Assembly (NCBI RefSeq): GCF_014596475.1
Contig: NZ_MECJ01000011.1
Coordinates: forward strand, 248,001-312,000
Origin: Streptomyces sp. CBMA152
GTDB taxonomy: Bacteria > Actinomycetota > Actinomycetes > Streptomycetales > Streptomycetaceae
Length of the DNA: 64,000 nt
Direction of reading: 5' to 3'
This document shows, one piece after another, positions 51,077 through 60,276 of the stretch (the stretch's first letter is position 1; each line of letters opens with the position of its first letter). The position numbers and the translations under genes were made by a program. The notes under the pieces were generated by a model. That model was not told where the DNA came from. It did not search any database and saw nothing but the letters and a program-made list of their open reading frames with translations.

Positions 51077-51568
51077 ATGAGCCACATGGCCAACAAGAAG
51101 CGCCCGGCATTCACACTGCCACGGGGCGCGACAGGCTTCTTCCAGCCGGGGGACGGGGCGCTGCCGGAAACAGATCAGCGGGCGTTCCGTACCGCCTTGC
51201 ATGCCGCCGCCAGGGTCGCCGAAGGTCGGGTGGGCGACATCGAGGAACAGGTGTACCCCCGGACGTTTCACACCGCATCGGTGGTCCACGGCACAGTAGA
51301 TGGCGAGAATGTCATTCTCTGCCATGCTCATCACCCTTGGATAGCTTTCGTCATGGAACGTCGGGACTGGTACACGGACGCATTCCTCTCCCCGCCACCA
51401 TGGGCCCACTCCTTTACCTCCGCGGGATTTGTCGTCCTGTCACGCGAACAACTGGCCACGCCCCTCGCCGACGTGGATGCCTCAGCGCTGTCCCAGGCCG
51501 AATGGCGGCAAGTGCGCCACCACGGCGTCGCCACGCTGGGTGGCGTGCTGTTCAACGCATGGGACTGA
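51077..51568 (+). CDS. Small soluble protein of unknown function
   Basis: 163 aa from ATG 51077; a second ATG three codons later is possible. Begins KKRPAFTLPRGATGFFQPGD, contains VYPRTFHTASVVHGTVDGEN, HAHHPWIAFVMERRDWYTDA and FTSAGFVVLSREQLATPLAD. Looks like a small alpha/beta domain of the immunity-protein or hypothetical sort found in Streptomyces. Family not identified. Confidence 0.65.
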   Translation: MSHMANKKRPAFTLPRGATGFFQPGDGALPETDQRAFRTALHAAARVAEGRVGDIEEQVYPRTFHTASVVHGTVDGENVILCHAHHPWIAFVMERRDWYTDAFLSPPPWAHSFTSAGFVVLSREQLATPLADVDASALSQAEWRQVRHHGVATLGGVLFNAWD

Positions 51569-51732
51569 CGGCCGCCGGGGTTCGCTTCTGACGTACGTTC
51601 CCGTTCGCGCCGCCGCCGGCTCATGGCCAGAAACAGGCGGCGGCGTTTACGCTCGCCGCCACAGGCGCACCACACTGGAAGCTCGACGACCATGGAACGG
51701 CAAGGAACCGTACGAGAGCAGGAGTTGGTGCG

Positions 51733-52158
51733 ATGTCCACGCAGTCCCCCGCCGGAGCCGCGCAGTCCACCCGCGGTGTGATCGACGCCTATCTGGCCCG
51801 GCTCTCCGCGCGGGATCTGGAAGGTGCGGTTCAGCTCTGCGCCGAGTCGGTGGTGTGGGACGCCCAGAGCTCCCCGGACGTGCCGTGGTCGGGAGTGCGG
51901 ACCGGCCGGGCCGGGGTCATGGAGTTCTTCACCACGCTCCACAAGCACCTGAAGCCCGAGGAGTTCACCGTCACGCACATCGTGGTCGAGGGCGAGCACG
52001 GGGTGATCATCGGCCATCTGCGGGACACCGTGAAGGCCACCGGTAAACCGCTGGTCACGCCGTTCTCCGCCCATGCCACCGTCATCGACGGACAGATCGT
52101 GCGCTATCACCTCTTCGAGGACACCCACGCCCTCCACCTGGCCATGACCGACCGCTGA
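51733..52158 (+). CDS. NTF2/SnoaL-like protein
   Basis: 141 aa, ATG 51733 behind AGGAG. NTF2-like cone fold: TRGVIDAYLARLSARDLEGA, VQLCAESVVWDAQSSPDVPW, FFTTLHKHLKPEEFTVTHIV and RYHLFEDTHALHLAM. Such proteins act as polyketide cyclases, ketosteroid isomerase-like enzymes or binding proteins. First of two adjacent NTF2-like genes before the SARP regulator; a third lies in the convergent operon. Confidence 0.88.
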   Translation: MSTQSPAGAAQSTRGVIDAYLARLSARDLEGAVQLCAESVVWDAQSSPDVPWSGVRTGRAGVMEFFTTLHKHLKPEEFTVTHIVVEGEHGVIIGHLRDTVKATGKPLVTPFSAHATVIDGQIVRYHLFEDTHALHLAMTDR

Positions 52159-52200
52159 CCCGCCTGCCCGTCGCCGCCCCTACCAGGAGAGGTACGTGAG

Positions 52201-52521
52201 ATGACCCCCCGCGACATGCCGTCCCACCCGGTCGTACGCGCCTTCGTCGACGCGATCAACGCCCAGGACCAGCAGGCCCTTTGGTCCGTCCTCGCCAAGG
52301 ACGCCACCGTGATCGACGTGGGAACCGAACGCGACCTCGCCGCGTGGGTGGAGAGGGAGCTCTTCTCGTCCCACGCCCATATGGAGGTGGTGCGGGAGTC
52401 CTCCGACGGTCTGTCGATGACCGCCCGTTTCCACAACGACATCTGGGGGGACATCGACACAGTGTGGGAGTTCTCGGTCTCCGACGGGACAATCCGGCGC
52501 TTCGTCACCGGCCCCGGGTGA
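52201..52521 (+). CDS. NTF2-like protein
   Basis: 106 aa, ATG 52201 behind AGGAGAG. SHPVVRAFVDAINAQDQQAL, WSVLAKDATVIDVGTERDLA and TVWEFSVSDGTIRRFVTGP fit the NTF2-like fold. The 42-base gap to the previous NTF2-like gene suggests an operon. Function unknown. Confidence 0.82.
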   Translation: MTPRDMPSHPVVRAFVDAINAQDQQALWSVLAKDATVIDVGTERDLAAWVERELFSSHAHMEVVRESSDGLSMTARFHNDIWGDIDTVWEFSVSDGTIRRFVTGPG

Positions 52522-52664
52522 GCACCGGCCCGGCCTCGGCGCCGGGCCGATACTCGACCCGGCCGTGCGGCGCGGGAACCTGGAACGCGGAACACCCGCC
52601 GTAAGGAACGACAGCGCACAGTACGGGTACGGGCAGTAGGGAACACGGAAGCCGAGGCAATGGT

Positions 52665-55600
52665 GTGAGCCGCACCTCGGGGCCCGAGGAGGAACAGGCA
52701 CCGAAGGAGTCGGTGCGCATCTGCCTCCTGGGCCCGGTGAGCGTGGAAGTCCAAGGCCGCCATATCGACCTCGGGCCACAGCAGCGCGCACTCCTCGCGG
52801 CCCTCGCGCTCGCCCGGGGCCGTCCCGTCAGCACCTCGCGGCTCGCCGAACTCCTGTGGGAGGGTGACGCGCCGGACGGGGCGATCAGTGCGCTGCGTAC
52901 GCATGTGATGCATCTGCGCCGCGTCCTGGAGCCGGGCCGGCGCGCCACCTCCGGCTTCGAGGTGCTGGTCAGCGCGGGCGCCCGGAGCAACACCAGTTAC
53001 ACCTTGCAGGTGACGGACGAGCAGGTCGACGCGCTGCACTTCGTCCATCTCACCGATCAGGCCCGCAAGGCGGCGGCCGACGCCGACGCCTCGGCCGCCG
53101 TCGGGCTGCTCGACCAGGCGCTCGCCCTGTGGACCGGGGCCGCGCTCGAAGGGGTCAGCGACCGCAGCTTCGCGCTGGCCGAGGCCGACCGCCTCGAAGA
53201 GCTGCGCCTGGTGGCCAGGGAGGACCGGCTCGACGCGCTCATCGAGCTCGGCCGCCATGAGGAGTCGGGGGCCGAACTGACCATGCTGGTCAGCGAGTTC
53301 CCGCTGCGCGAGCGGCTGCGCTACCAGCTGATGCTGACGCTGTACCGCTCGGGACGCCAGGCGGACGCCCTCGCCGCGTACCGCGATTTCTATCAGCTCC
53401 TCAATGCGGAAGTCGGCATCGAGCCGGGGCGGCAGCTCAAGGAGCTCCATCAGCGTGTCCTGGTCGGCGATCCCGGCCTCGCCCTCGGCCCGGAGACCGC
53501 GCGCATCCCCGAGCCCGCGCCCCCGCCCGCGCCGCCACGCCCTGTTCCACGCCAACTCCCGCCCGACATAGCCAGCTTCACCGGTCGGGTCGCCTATCTG
53601 CGTGAGCTCGACGCTCTGCTGTCCCATTACGACACGGGACCCGGGCAGACACTGGTGATCTCCGCCGTCTCCGGCATGGCGGGCGTCGGCAAGACCGCGC
53701 TGGCCGTGCACTGGATGCACCGGGTGGCCGACCGTTTCCCCGACGGCCAGCTCTACGCGAACCTGCGCGGCCACGCCCCCGATCCCCCGGCCACGGCCGA
53801 CGAGTCCCTGGCCCAGCTCCTTCGGGCGCTCGGGGTCGGCACCGGGCATCTGCCGGAGAGCACGGACGAGAAGACCGCCCTGTACCGCTCGCTCCTGGCG
53901 GGCAAACGCATGCTGATCCTGCTGGACGACGCTGCCGGGCTCGAACAGGTGCGCCCGCTGCTGCCCGGCTCCCCGACCTGCTTCGTCGTCGTCACCAGCC
54001 GCACCGATCTGCGGGGTCTGACCGCGTTCCACGACGCGCACCGGGTGAACCTGGCCGTCTTCGGCGAGGAGGAGGCCCTCGCGCTGCTCGCCCGCGTCAT
54101 CGGCGCGGACCGCGTGCAGGAGGAGCCGGAGGCCGCCGCCGAAATCGTCCGGCTCTGCGGCCATCTGCCGTTGGCCGTACGGATCGTGGCGGCGCATCTC
54201 ATCGGCGACCAGTACGTGTCCGTCGCGGAGGTCGTGCGCGCGCTGCGCGGCGACGACCGCCTCGACGACCTCGCGCTCGACCAGGAGCAGCACACCGGCG
54301 TACGCAGCGCCCTCGCGCTCTCCTACCGGTCCCTGCCCGCCCCGGAACAGCAGCTGCTGCGGTTGCTCGCCCTCACCCCCGGCCCCGAGGTCTCGGCCCC
54401 GGCCGTCGCGGCCCTGGCCGGGACCGCCCTGCCCGGCACGGCCCGGCTCCTGGACCGGCTCGTCGCCCGCAGTCTGCTGGAGACGCATCGACCCGGGCGC
54501 TTCCATCTGCACGCCCTGGTCCGCCTGTTCGCCCGCGAACGGGCCGAGGCGGAGGACGGCGCCACCACGCGCGAGAGCGCCGTCGCCCGCCTGCTCACCT
54601 GGTATCTGGGCACCGCCGAGCAGGCCGCGCATCTGCTCTACGGCACTTTCTACTCCTGGTACGCGGCCGAGCCGCCCGAGCCCGACGGCTCCCCCACCGC
54701 GCCCCTGACCTTCCCCGGTACCACCGCCGCGCTGGTGTGGCTGGAGGACGAACGGCCCGCCCTGCTGGCGTGTGCACAGCACGCGCTGCGGAACGGGCCG
54801 CGCTTCTTCGCCTGGCGGTCCGCCCTGGCCATGCACGGCCATCTGATGGAGCACGGCCGGCGCACCGACTGGCTGCGCGCCGCGCACGTCGGGCTGCGCG
54901 CCGCCGAGGCCGAGCGCGACGACCACGCGCAGGCGGTGATGCACTGGAGCCTGTGTTACGTGCTGTGGGAACTGGCCCGGCACGACGAGGCGCTGCGGCA
55001 CAGCGACCGCGCCGACGCGCTGTTCGCGCGGGCCGGACTGCCGGTGGAGCAGGCCGGTGCGGTGCTCGGGCTCGCCGCCTCCCGTCGCGAGCAAGGCGCC
55101 CTCGGCCAGGCCTCCCGCGACGCCGAACGGGCCCTGGCCCTCTACCGCGAAGGCGGCGAGCCCGCCGGTGAGGCGTGGGCGCTGGTCGTACTCGGCTCGG
55201 TCCGCCTCGACCAGGGCCGCCTCGTCGCGGCGCAGCAGCACTTCACCGACGCCCTGGCACGCGCCGAGGTGTCGCAGGACCAGCACACGGTGATGCTGGC
55301 CCTGTGGAACCTCGGCGCCGTCCACCACGCGCTCGGCGCATCGGACGAGGCACATCTCCTGCTCACCCGCGCCCTCGCCGCCGACGGCAGGCTGCTCTCC
55401 ACGTACGCGGCGGAGGGCGCGCTCAACGCCCTCGCGGTGGTGTGCCGGGACACCGGCGACCCCCGGCTCGCGCTCAAGTACGGCGTCGACGCGCTCAGCA
55501 TCACCCACCGCACCCGCCGCCGTCTGGTGGAGCCGGACGCGCTCAACACGATCGGTACGGTGCTGCTGCGCCTGGACGACGTACCCGGCGCCCTGGACCA

Positions 55601-55970
55601 CCACCGTCGCGCCCTGGAAGCGGCCCAGCTGGCCGGGTGCCGCCGGGCCGAGGCCGGGGCCTGTGTGGGGCTCGCCGCCGTGTACCGACACCTCGGCGAC
55701 AAGCGCGAGGCCCTGGCGTACACCCGGCGGGCGCTGAGCACCGCACGCCAGACCGGGCTCAGGCTCGCCATAGGCGAGGCACAGACCGAGCTCGCCCGCG
55801 TGCACCTGGCGCTCGGTCAGCACACCAAAGCCGCGCAGGCGGTCGAGCGGACGCTGCGGCTGCATCGGATCACCGGGCACCGGCCCGGCCTCGCGGAGGC
55901 CGAAGAGGTGGCCGCCGCCGTACGGCGCGCCGGCGCCGACCTCAGCTCAGCGCCCGCACCGCCGCCGTGA
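52665..55970 (+). CDS. SARP-family regulator of AfsR type (BTAD, NB-ARC, TPR)
   Basis: 1101 aa from GTG 52665. Order: OmpR-type winged helix (ICLLGPVSVEVQGRHIDLGP, RTHVMHLRRVLEPG), bacterial transcriptional activation domain (about 120-270, ADALHFVHL-like start, LRYQLMLTLYRSGRQADALA), NB-ARC ATPase with P-loop GMAGVGKT (337-344) and LILLDDAAGLEQVRPLLPGS (Walker B), then TPR repeats to the end. AfsR-type SARPs activate antibiotic clusters by binding direct repeats near the -35. The convergent six-gene operon is the likely target. Its 3' end overlaps azlD by 29 bp on the opposite strand. Confidence 0.95.
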   Translation: MSRTSGPEEEQAPKESVRICLLGPVSVEVQGRHIDLGPQQRALLAALALARGRPVSTSRLAELLWEGDAPDGAISALRTHVMHLRRVLEPGRRATSGFEVLVSAGARSNTSYTLQVTDEQVDALHFVHLTDQARKAAADADASAAVGLLDQALALWTGAALEGVSDRSFALAEADRLEELRLVAREDRLDALIELGRHEESGAELTMLVSEFPLRERLRYQLMLTLYRSGRQADALAAYRDFYQLLNAEVGIEPGRQLKELHQRVLVGDPGLALGPETARIPEPAPPPAPPRPVPRQLPPDIASFTGRVAYLRELDALLSHYDTGPGQTLVISAVSGMAGVGKTALAVHWMHRVADRFPDGQLYANLRGHAPDPPATADESLAQLLRALGVGTGHLPESTDEKTALYRSLLAGKRMLILLDDAAGLEQVRPLLPGSPTCFVVVTSRTDLRGLTAFHDAHRVNLAVFGEEEALALLARVIGADRVQEEPEAAAEIVRLCGHLPLAVRIVAAHLIGDQYVSVAEVVRALRGDDRLDDLALDQEQHTGVRSALALSYRSLPAPEQQLLRLLALTPGPEVSAPAVAALAGTALPGTARLLDRLVARSLLETHRPGRFHLHALVRLFARERAEAEDGATTRESAVARLLTWYLGTAEQAAHLLYGTFYSWYAAEPPEPDGSPTAPLTFPGTTAALVWLEDERPALLACAQHALRNGPRFFAWRSALAMHGHLMEHGRRTDWLRAAHVGLRAAEAERDDHAQAVMHWSLCYVLWELARHDEALRHSDRADALFARAGLPVEQAGAVLGLAASRREQGALGQASRDAERALALYREGGEPAGEAWALVVLGSVRLDQGRLVAAQQHFTDALARAEVSQDQHTVMLALWNLGAVHHALGASDEAHLLLTRALAADGRLLSTYAAEGALNALAVVCRDTGDPRLALKYGVDALSITHRTRRRLVEPDALNTIGTVLLRLDDVPGALDHHRRALEAAQLAGCRRAEAGACVGLAAVYRHLGDKREALAYTRRALSTARQTGLRLAIGEAQTELARVHLALGQHTKAAQAVERTLRLHRITGHRPGLAEAEEVAAAVRRAGADLSSAPAPPP

Positions 55971-56259
55971 CCACGGCCGCCACCAGCACGACGAGCGGCA
56001 CCGGCGCCTTGAGCCGCCAGGCCACGAGGGCCGCGCCGAATCCGGCGAGCCGGGCGTCGAAGGTCAGGCCGTGCGCGCCCGCCGAGCCCACCAACTGGGT
56101 GACGACCAGCACGGCGAGCAACGCGGGCGTCAGATACTCCACGAACCGGGGGAACCAGCCGGGCAGTTCACGGTCGCCCATCACCAGCGAACCGGCGCCT
56201 TTGATCAGGAACGTGGTCACCACGAGGGCCCCGACGACGATCCACGGGTTGCTGCTCAA
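55942..56259 (-). CDS. azlD: AzlD, small subunit of a branched-chain amino acid exporter
   Basis: 105 aa. TTG 56259 is chosen because GGAGGG lies five bases upstream and gives the family's usual opening (SSNPWIVVGALVVTTFLIKG, AGSLVMGDRELPGWFPRFVE). Four membrane helices follow. AzlCD exports branched-chain amino acids and analogues such as 4-azaleucine. It lies 43 bases after azlC and is the last gene of the operon. Confidence 0.88.
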   Translation of the reverse strand: MSSNPWIVVGALVVTTFLIKGAGSLVMGDRELPGWFPRFVEYLTPALLAVLVVTQLVGSAGAHGLTFDARLAGFGAALVAWRLKAPVPLVVLVAAVVTAAVRALS

Positions 56260-56302
56260 CGCGCCCTCCACGTAAGGGAGTTGTCCATCCGACCCCGGCA
56301 GG

Positions 56303-57007
56303 TCATCGCGCCCTCCACGTCCATACGACGGCGATGAGACACGCCACGGCGATGGCCATGTCGGGCACCGCGACGGCGGTGAGGAGCGCGGCGCAGCCCG
56401 CCGCCGTGGCGGCCGCCGATCGCTTGCGGGAGCCACCCAGGTGCGGTGCCAGCAGGAGGAAGAACAGCACCGGTGAGACCGCGTCCAGGCCGTAGTTGAG
56501 GACGTCCACCGCCTTGAACGGGCCGATCGCCCCCAGCAGCGTGCCCAGGACCCAGCCGAGCCAGAGCACCACACCGGAGGAGAGCAGCCGTACGCGGTCG
56601 AAGCGCCCGTCCGCGTCGCTCGCGATGGCCCAGGACTCCTCGATGACCAGCTGGGACTCGACCGCGCGCCGGGCCCGTCCGCCGCGCAGCGCGGGCAGGA
56701 TGGCGAAGCCCATCACCAGGTAGCGCAGGTTCAGGAGCGTCCCGGCGACGGCCGCGGCCGCCCAGCCGCCGCCGTTGACGATCACCGAGACGGCGGCGAA
56801 CTGCGAGGAGCCGACGAAGACCAGGCCGGACATCGAGGTCGCGGCGAGCGCGCTGAATCCGGCGCCCTTGGCGAGCACGCCGAAGGAGATGCCGAAGGCG
56901 AAGATCGCGACGGTGAACGGCACGGCGGCTTTCGCACCCACGGCCCAGGCCGCACGCCGTGCGTCGCGCGCGGCCGGAGGGGTGGGCTCGGACTCGGTGC
57001 CGGTCAT
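56303..57007 (-). CDS. azlC: AzlC, large subunit of a branched-chain amino acid exporter
   Basis: 234 aa with about eight helices. AzlC signature: FAFGISFGVLAKGAGFSALA, TSMSGLVFVGSSQFAAVSVI, NLRYLVMGFAILPALRGGRA, ESWAIASDADGR. Overlaps the aminotransferase stop (ATGA). With AzlD it probably exports the amino acid product of the operon, or protects against it. Confidence 0.92.
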   Translation of the reverse strand: MTGTESEPTPPAARDARRAAWAVGAKAAVPFTVAIFAFGISFGVLAKGAGFSALAATSMSGLVFVGSSQFAAVSVIVNGGGWAAAAVAGTLLNLRYLVMGFAILPALRGGRARRAVESQLVIEESWAIASDADGRFDRVRLLSSGVVLWLGWVLGTLLGAIGPFKAVDVLNYGLDAVSPVLFFLLLAPHLGGSRKRSAAATAAGCAALLTAVAVPDMAIAVACLIAVVWTWRAR

Positions 57008-57942
57008 GCGCTCTCGCTTCGCCCCGCGCTCGTATCGGCGACGAGAGCCGAGCGCACAAGCCCGGCGTACGCCTTCGCCAGCGCGGCGGTGATATCACCC
57101 ACCGCGTACTCCCGGTCGTCGACGGCCGCGACCGGCTGCACCTCGTACGCCGTACCGGTCAGGAACACCTCGTCCGCGCACGCCAGTTGGTCGGGCGCGA
57201 GGTGTCGCTCGACGACCGCGAGGCCCAGGCCGTGGGCGATGTCGATGACGGTACGGCGGGTGATGCCGTCCAGGACGCACTCCGGCGGCGGGGTGTGCAG
57301 TTCCCCGCCGATCACCAGGAACAGATTGGCGCCGGTGGCCTCGGCGAGGCGGCCGCGGTGGTCGAGGAGGAGTGCGTCGTCATAGCCCTCCTGCTCGGCC
57401 TCCTGTCCGGCGAGGGGGCCGATCGCGTACAAGGCCGCGGCCTTGGCTCGGATCGGCGCGGTGTCGGGGGCGGGGCGCCGCCAGCGCGAGGTGCGCAGCC
57501 GGATGCCGCGCGACCCGCCGTCGAAGACACGCGGCCACGGCCAGGCCGCGATCGCCACATGGACGGAGGTGCCCTGCGCGACGAGACGCAGGCTGTCGCT
57601 GCCGCGCCAGGCGACCGGGCGGACGTAGCCCTCGTCGAGAGCCGCGAGGGCGACGACCTCACGGGTGGCCACATCCAACTCCTCGGCGGTCCAAGGCAGT
57701 TCGTACCCCATTTCGCGGGCCGAGGCGACGAGTCGGGCGCTGTGCTCATGGAGCTTGAAGACCCGGCCGCCGTAGGCGCGCTCGCCTTCGAAGACGCTGC
57801 CGCCGTAGTGCAGCCCATGGCTGAGGACGTGCAGCCGGGCCTCGCGCCAGGGCACGAACTCCCCGTCGAGCCAGATGACGCCGTCCCGGTCGTCGAGCGG
57901 CGCGAACGGCACGTGGGCTTCGGTCATGCGGGCTTCGGTCAC
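57004..57942 (-). CDS. Class IV (branched-chain-type) aminotransferase
   Basis: 312 aa from GTG 57942, overlapping the previous stop. PLP fold-type IV: DGEFVPWREARLHVLSHGLH, YGGSVFEGERAYGGRVFKLH, APIRAKAAALYAIGPLAGQE (catalytic Lys in the RAK motif), YDDALLLDHRGRLAEATGAN and LDGITRRTVIDIAHGLGLAV. Equivalent to IlvE-type enzymes; here it should transaminate a specialised 2-oxo acid. Its position beside AzlCD and a prephenate-type enzyme supports a non-standard amino acid pathway. Confidence 0.93.
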   Translation of the reverse strand: MTEARMTEAHVPFAPLDDRDGVIWLDGEFVPWREARLHVLSHGLHYGGSVFEGERAYGGRVFKLHEHSARLVASAREMGYELPWTAEELDVATREVVALAALDEGYVRPVAWRGSDSLRLVAQGTSVHVAIAAWPWPRVFDGGSRGIRLRTSRWRRPAPDTAPIRAKAAALYAIGPLAGQEAEQEGYDDALLLDHRGRLAEATGANLFLVIGGELHTPPPECVLDGITRRTVIDIAHGLGLAVVERHLAPDQLACADEVFLTGTAYEVQPVAAVDDREYAVGDITAALAKAYAGLVRSALVADTSAGRSESA

Positions 57943-58403
57943 GTGGCGAACCCCCGCTCGGCGTACGGGAAGCCCTCCAGTTCATTGACGTCGATGGTGT
58001 CGTCGCGCCGGGACGCGTAATAGATACGGATCTCGTCGATCAGTCCCGAGTCGTCGAACCGGTAGACCTCCGCGCCGCGCAGCACCTTGCCCAGGCGTGG
58101 TTTGAACGCGGTCCACTCGCAGATGGCCGTGCGACTGTGCTCGTCCGCGTAGACGGCGTCCACGGCCCAGTGCGAGGAGTTGGCCCGTACGTCGGCGCCC
58201 CAGCGTTCCACGATGGGGTCGATACCCCGGACGGGTCCGGACATGCCGGTGGCGAGGTAGTGCACGACCTGCTCGGAGAGGCACTGGGCGAACAGATCGC
58301 GGTCGACTTTGTTGCACGCCTCGAAGTACTGCCGCACCGCGGCCTCCATCGCGGCCCGGTGCAGTGTCGGGGCGCCCTCGTCCGTGGTGGCTTCGCTGTC
58401 CAT
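57939..58403 (-). CDS. SnoaL/NTF2-like protein
   Basis: 154 aa from ATG 58403 behind AGGAGA. AAVRQYFEACNKVDRDLFAQ, CLSEQVVHYLATGMSGPVRG, DPIVERWGADVRANSSHWAV and AEVYRFDDSGLIDEIRIYYA are a clear SnoaL-like fold. Possible isomerase or hydrolase step in the pathway. Related in fold to the two NTF2-like genes near the SARP gene. Confidence 0.88.
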   Translation of the reverse strand: MDSEATTDEGAPTLHRAAMEAAVRQYFEACNKVDRDLFAQCLSEQVVHYLATGMSGPVRGIDPIVERWGADVRANSSHWAVDAVYADEHSRTAICEWTAFKPRLGKVLRGAEVYRFDDSGLIDEIRIYYASRRDDTIDVNELEGFPYAERGFAT

Positions 58404-58429
58404 GTCGCCTTGTCTCCTTCTTCTCCAGG

Positions 58430-59698
58430 TCACATCTGGGCCGGCGCGAAGTGCAGGGGTGGCAGGGCGGCGAGACGGTCCCGCGCGCGGACGAGCCGGA
58501 GCTGGTCGTCCGTGAAGGCGTAGCGGTCGCCCTCGGCGCCCTCGCGCAGCTGTGTGCGTACCAGCGCCTTGGCCGCCGCACGGTACTCGGCGGGTGTGGT
58601 GACCTTCGCTTCCATCTCCTCGATCGTATCGACGAGTTCGCGCAGTGCGTGGAGAACGCGGTCGTACGACAGGTGCAACCGTTCGCCGTCGCCGGTGATG
58701 GCGTGGCGTTCGCGCAGCCAGGAGTAAAGGAACACGCCGGTGCCCGCGTCGAAGTTGCGGACCGCGTGGGCGTCGAGCGGATAGCGGAACATCCGCTCGA
58801 CCAGAACCATGGCGATCTGTTCGTCGGCGTACGGTATGTCGTCCTCGTGACAGGCGAGCACGGTCTTGGCGTCCACCTTCAGCTCTTCGAGGAGGCCGAT
58901 GAACCAGTTCATCTTGAGTTTGATGTGCTGGTCGAGCGGCCAACTCCCCTGGTGGTGGAAGTAGTCGTGCAGATATCCCCAGAGTGAGCGCGCCTGGTAA
59001 CACGCCTCGGGGTCCATTCCGGTCGAGGCACGTGGAACGGATTCCGCGCTGAGGACCGTCCGCGCGGACGGCACGGCGAACGTCTCGTGAATCATCCGGA
59101 ATTTACTGAAGAAGAAGATGGCATAGCCCTGTTCGGCCACTTTGTCGTGGGCCGCCACATTCTCCGGGAAGAAGACGATGCAGTTGCCTTTCGCCACTCC
59201 TTCGCTGCCCGCGAGCAGCACGGTGGCCTGGCAGTTGTTCTTGGGATGCGGATAGCGGACGGCCACGTCGGCGAGTGCGTCGGGTTCCTTGCGGCGCACG
59301 AGGAAGAACTCAAGCCGCTTGCCGACCGGTGGGGCGCTGTTGGTGGTCTGGACGGGGGCGAGGAACGCCGCCCAGTCCCCGTCGGCCGGGGCGACGAGAG
59401 CGTCGCGGCTGCGGGCGAAGTGGGGTGCGGTGTCGAGTCCGGCGGCCAGCCAGTCGTCGACGTCGGCGGCGAGCGCGTCGGCCTGCGCCGCCCTGCCGTG
59501 CCCGGTGAACCATTGAACGGCCTCGTCCTTGATGGCCAGGAGGGCGCGGCGGTCCTCGTCGCCCGGTGCGTGGACCGTGCCGTCGTCGCGCTGGCGGAGA
59601 CGGAAGGCGTCGACCATGGGCAGGAGTCCGCGACCGAGCCGCACCGCCTCGCCGAGCATGGCGTCCGCACGGTGGTACGTGTTGGACGTCCCGCTCAT
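58430..59698 (-). CDS. DUF6421-like protein, possible metalloenzyme
   Basis: 422 aa. The central LWGYLHDYFHHQGSWPLDQH and LKMNWFIGLLEELKVDAKTV carry a His-rich, helical motif that I associate, without certainty, with DUF6421 of Streptomyces; the His/Asp/Glu set would suit a di-metal or heme-oxygenase-like site. Other parts: RLEFFLVRRKEPDALADVAV and NCIVFFPENVAAHDKVAEQG. Coupled (ATGA) behind the prephenate-type gene. If catalytic, it would be the most distinctive enzyme of the operon. Confidence 0.6.
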   Translation of the reverse strand: MSGTSNTYHRADAMLGEAVRLGRGLLPMVDAFRLRQRDDGTVHAPGDEDRRALLAIKDEAVQWFTGHGRAAQADALAADVDDWLAAGLDTAPHFARSRDALVAPADGDWAAFLAPVQTTNSAPPVGKRLEFFLVRRKEPDALADVAVRYPHPKNNCQATVLLAGSEGVAKGNCIVFFPENVAAHDKVAEQGYAIFFFSKFRMIHETFAVPSARTVLSAESVPRASTGMDPEACYQARSLWGYLHDYFHHQGSWPLDQHIKLKMNWFIGLLEELKVDAKTVLACHEDDIPYADEQIAMVLVERMFRYPLDAHAVRNFDAGTGVFLYSWLRERHAITGDGERLHLSYDRVLHALRELVDTIEEMEAKVTTPAEYRAAAKALVRTQLREGAEGDRYAFTDDQLRLVRARDRLAALPPLHFAPAQM

Positions 59699-60276
59699 GG
59701 GGCGTCGTCCCGTACGTGGTGGACCGTGTAGACCATCGGCACTTCGCCGAAGCTACGGATGACGCGCAGGCCGTGGGCCCGCGCCGCGACGACGGTGGTG
59801 ACGCATCCGTCGACCTTGCCGTCGGCGCAGTCGATGGCCGCCTGCGCGTTGCTGCTCACCAACTGCCGTTCACCGGTGGGCGGTACGAGACCGGCCGGGG
59901 CCGGGTGAGTGGCCACGGTGCGCGGCTCGGCGGGCGCACCCGGCGCGACGGCGAGCACCATTTCGTGGGTGGGCCAGACGAAGGAGTCCACCATGCGACA
60001 GACCTGGAGGTTCCCGAAGACGAGCGTGTGCAGATCCGGGTAGACCGCGCAGGCGAGCAGAGCGTGCTCACCGGTCCTGGGCACGCTCTCCATGGCGTAT
60101 TCGAGCGTCGCGTGCAGCACGACCTGTCCGTCGTCCGTACGCCCTTGCCGACTGAACCACCGATGGGCCGCCGCCTCCAGATTGGTGCCGGTGGGGCCCA
60201 GTGTGTGCAGATATCGGATCTCGTCGATGGATGAAGGCGCTAAGGAACTGACGCGCCCTTGTTCCCCCGTGACCAT
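59695..60276 (-). CDS. Prephenate dehydratase-type (BacA-like) protein
   Basis: 193 aa from ATG 60276 behind AGGGGAG. YLHTLGPTGTNLEAAAHRWF matches the TLGPxGTxxxxAA opening of prephenate dehydratases, and the second lobe has SSNAQAAIDCADGKVDGCVT, like the substrate-binding TSSxxAA motif. No ACT domain. Bacilysin's BacA, a prephenate decarboxylase of about 200 aa, has the same single-domain size. First gene of the six-gene operon. The substrate could be prephenate or an analogue. Confidence 0.7.
   Translation of the reverse strand: MVTGEQGRVSSLAPSSIDEIRYLHTLGPTGTNLEAAAHRWFSRQGRTDDGQVVLHATLEYAMESVPRTGEHALLACAVYPDLHTLVFGNLQVCRMVDSFVWPTHEMVLAVAPGAPAEPRTVATHPAPAGLVPPTGERQLVSSNAQAAIDCADGKVDGCVTTVVAARAHGLRVIRSFGEVPMVYTVHHVRDDAP

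Noticed and set aside
52107..55880. 1257-codon open frame antisense to the SARP gene
   Set aside because: Gly/Arg/Val-rich mirror translation caused by high-GC third positions of the real plus-strand gene; no domain, RBS or start context.
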